Assembly (NCBI GenBank): GCA_017430155.1
Contig: JAFRNO010000129.1
Location: 1 to 7,231, forward strand
Direction: 5' to 3'
DNA from: Kiritimatiellia bacterium
GTDB lineage: Bacteria > Verrucomicrobiota > Kiritimatiellia > RFP12 > UBA1067
DNA: 7,231 bases
The stretch's first letter is position 1. The number at the start of each line of letters is the position of its first letter. Below are positions 6,429 through 7,231 of this stretch, one piece after another. The notes beneath the pieces were generated by a model. The model did not search any database. It worked only from the letters and a program-made list of their open reading frames with translations, and had not been told where the DNA came from. The position numbers were made by a program, and so were the translations under genes.

Positions 6429-6490
6429 AGGACAGAGGACAGAAGACGGAGGACAAAGGGTGGAACCTCAATCCTTTGTCCTTTGTCCTC
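6429..6490 (+). repeat. Heptad-repeat hairpin in the leader of the second beta-helix gene
   Basis: The left arm consists of 7-base units AGGACAG, AGGACAG, AAGACGG, AGGACAA (6429-6456). The right arm carries the complementary units as CCTTTGT, CCTTTGT, CCTC (6473-6490). In RNA, 6445-6459 pairs with 6473-6487 over 15 continuous positions, including two G-U pairs, around a 13-base loop. The stem ends about 15 bases before the AAAGG ribosome-binding site. It could affect translation or transcript stability, or simply be a dispersed palindromic repeat; no T-run follows, so it is unlikely to be an intrinsic terminator. Confidence 0.7.
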
Positions 6491-6523
6491 AAAAAAGTGC
6501 GAAAGGTAAGCCAATGAAAAAGA
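6481..6523 (+). repeat. Shared leader/start segment, copy 2
   Basis: This is the second copy of the segment at 27-69, with 40 of 43 positions identical. It includes AAAGG at 6502-6506 and the first codons MKK. An in-frame GTG lies upstream at 6460, inside the hairpin loop, but the conserved Shine-Dalgarno and the signal peptide point to 6514 as the true start. Confidence 0.85.
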
Positions 6524-7231
6524 TAGCCTGTTTGACGAGCCTGGTGGCGGTCGCGGCAAGCGCGACTCTCCCGGCGGCGGAGTATTTCGCGGACGCGATC
6601 AACGGCAACGACGCGAACGACGGCCGGACCGAGGCGACGGCCAAGCTCTCGCTCAAGGCCGCGCTCGCCCTCGCGGACACGGGCGACACGGTGACGCTCC
6701 TCCCCGGCGACTACACGAACGGCGTCGAGACGACGTCCTCAACCTACTCGCGCGGCTACATCAACAAGCAGATCACGCTCCGATCGAAGAACGGACGTGC
6801 CAGCCGCGACGTGACGCGGATCGTGGGCAAGTACGACTACGAGGGCGGAACCGGCAACGGCAAGACGGGCGGCATGGGCGACAACGCCGTGCGCGGCCTG
6901 TGGGTGACGGCGGCGGCGGCCGGAACGGTCATCGAGGGCATCTCGTTCGTCGACTGTTCCGCGCCGTTCCTGACGGGGGCGGGCGAGTCAACGTGCGGGG
7001 GCGGAATCTTCTTTGGATACGGCGGTGTCACGTCGGAAAATGCCGACAATCTCTACGTCATGGACTGCGCGTTCATTCGCTGCCAGGCGACGCGCGGCGC
7101 GGGCATGTACGGCGGCACGTCGGTGCGCTGCCTCTTCAAGAGCTGCCGGCATACGAAGTTCGGCGCGGGCCAGCGCGCGGGTTCGTCCTACAACAGCGTC
7201 TTCGACGACTGCCACGTGGTGCCGGGCCTCG
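6514..7231 (+). CDS. Secreted right-handed beta-helix protein, DUF1565-like N-terminus (3' end outside window)
   Basis: The first 239 residues are visible and the frame stays open to the window edge. Residues 1 to about 22 form a Sec signal peptide (MKKIACLTSLVAVAASA). Next comes EYFADAINGNDANDGRTEATAKLSLKAAL (start near 23), then GDTVTLLPGDYTNG (57-70). This is the pattern of DUF1565 and related parallel beta-helix proteins, in which a short extended segment precedes a P-G-x-Y motif. From about 139 there are beta-helix coils with a cysteine ladder: C185/C190, C206/C211 and C233, at 21-22-residue steps. Family members are extracellular glycan-active enzymes or surface adhesins, and the deciding C-terminal part is missing here. 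AAAGG 7 bases before the ATG supports the start. The leader is nearly identical to that of the beta-helix gene at 60, although the proteins share little beyond the signal peptide start. Confidence 0.8.
   Translation, partial: MKKIACLTSLVAVAASATLPAAEYFADAINGNDANDGRTEATAKLSLKAALALADTGDTVTLLPGDYTNGVETTSSTYSRGYINKQITLRSKNGRASRDVTRIVGKYDYEGGTGNGKTGGMGDNAVRGLWVTAAAAGTVIEGISFVDCSAPFLTGAGESTCGGGIFFGYGGVTSENADNLYVMDCAFIRCQATRGAGMYGGTSVRCLFKSCRHTKFGAGQRAGSSYNSVFDDCHVVPGL

Noticed and set aside
1..7231. CRISPR array, tRNA/rRNA gene, transposase or toxin-antitoxin pair
   Set aside because: No spaced direct repeats of CRISPR type, no cloverleaf, no rRNA-like sequence and no transposase motifs were seen. 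The heptad tracts are contiguous 7-base tandem repeats, not repeat-spacer units, and the ATPase stands alone without a partner gene.

Overview
The window holds four plus-strand genes, the last cut off by the right edge. Three encode Sec-exported proteins of the carbohydrate-active or surface-adhesion type: a large pectate-lyase-3-like right-handed beta-helix protein, a double LamG (concanavalin A-like) protein, and the N-terminal 239 residues of a second beta-helix protein with a DUF1565-like start. The fourth is a cytoplasmic AAA_14/DUF4143 ATPase sitting among them. High GC, strong GC3 bias (hence long false antisense ORFs), multi-domain beta-helix and LamG secretome proteins, and DUF4143 ATPases together suggest a glycan-degrading member of the PVC group, perhaps Verrucomicrobiota/Kiritimatiellota. 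This is inference from gene style; no taxonomic marker is present.

Layout: 1-59 is the end of a 5' leader with a heptanucleotide repeat and Shine-Dalgarno. 60-3080 is the beta-helix enzyme-like protein. 3081-3161 is a short gap with a small hairpin and an extended -10 promoter. 3162-4841 is the LamG protein. 4842-5031 holds three tandem hairpins, two copies of a 19-bp imperfect palindrome 33 bp apart, and a good promoter placed so that the next transcript should start at or beside its ATG. 5032-6339 is the ATPase. 6340-6513 holds a promoter, a leader with a heptad-repeat hairpin, and a ribosome-binding segment nearly identical to that of the first gene. From 6514 to the window end runs the second beta-helix protein.

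The most interesting signal is non-coding. The two beta-helix genes share a near-identical leader, including a CCTTTGT-type heptad tract that differs by exactly two units (14 bp). At the second gene this tract pairs with an upstream complementary heptad tract to form a long hairpin just before the Shine-Dalgarno. This could be a dispersed repeat family marking a set of surface-protein genes, a variable expression module, or both. I see no evidence for a defence system, CRISPR, transposase, or structural RNA gene. The secreted proteins plausibly act together on extracellular glycans, but no substrate can be named from the sequence.
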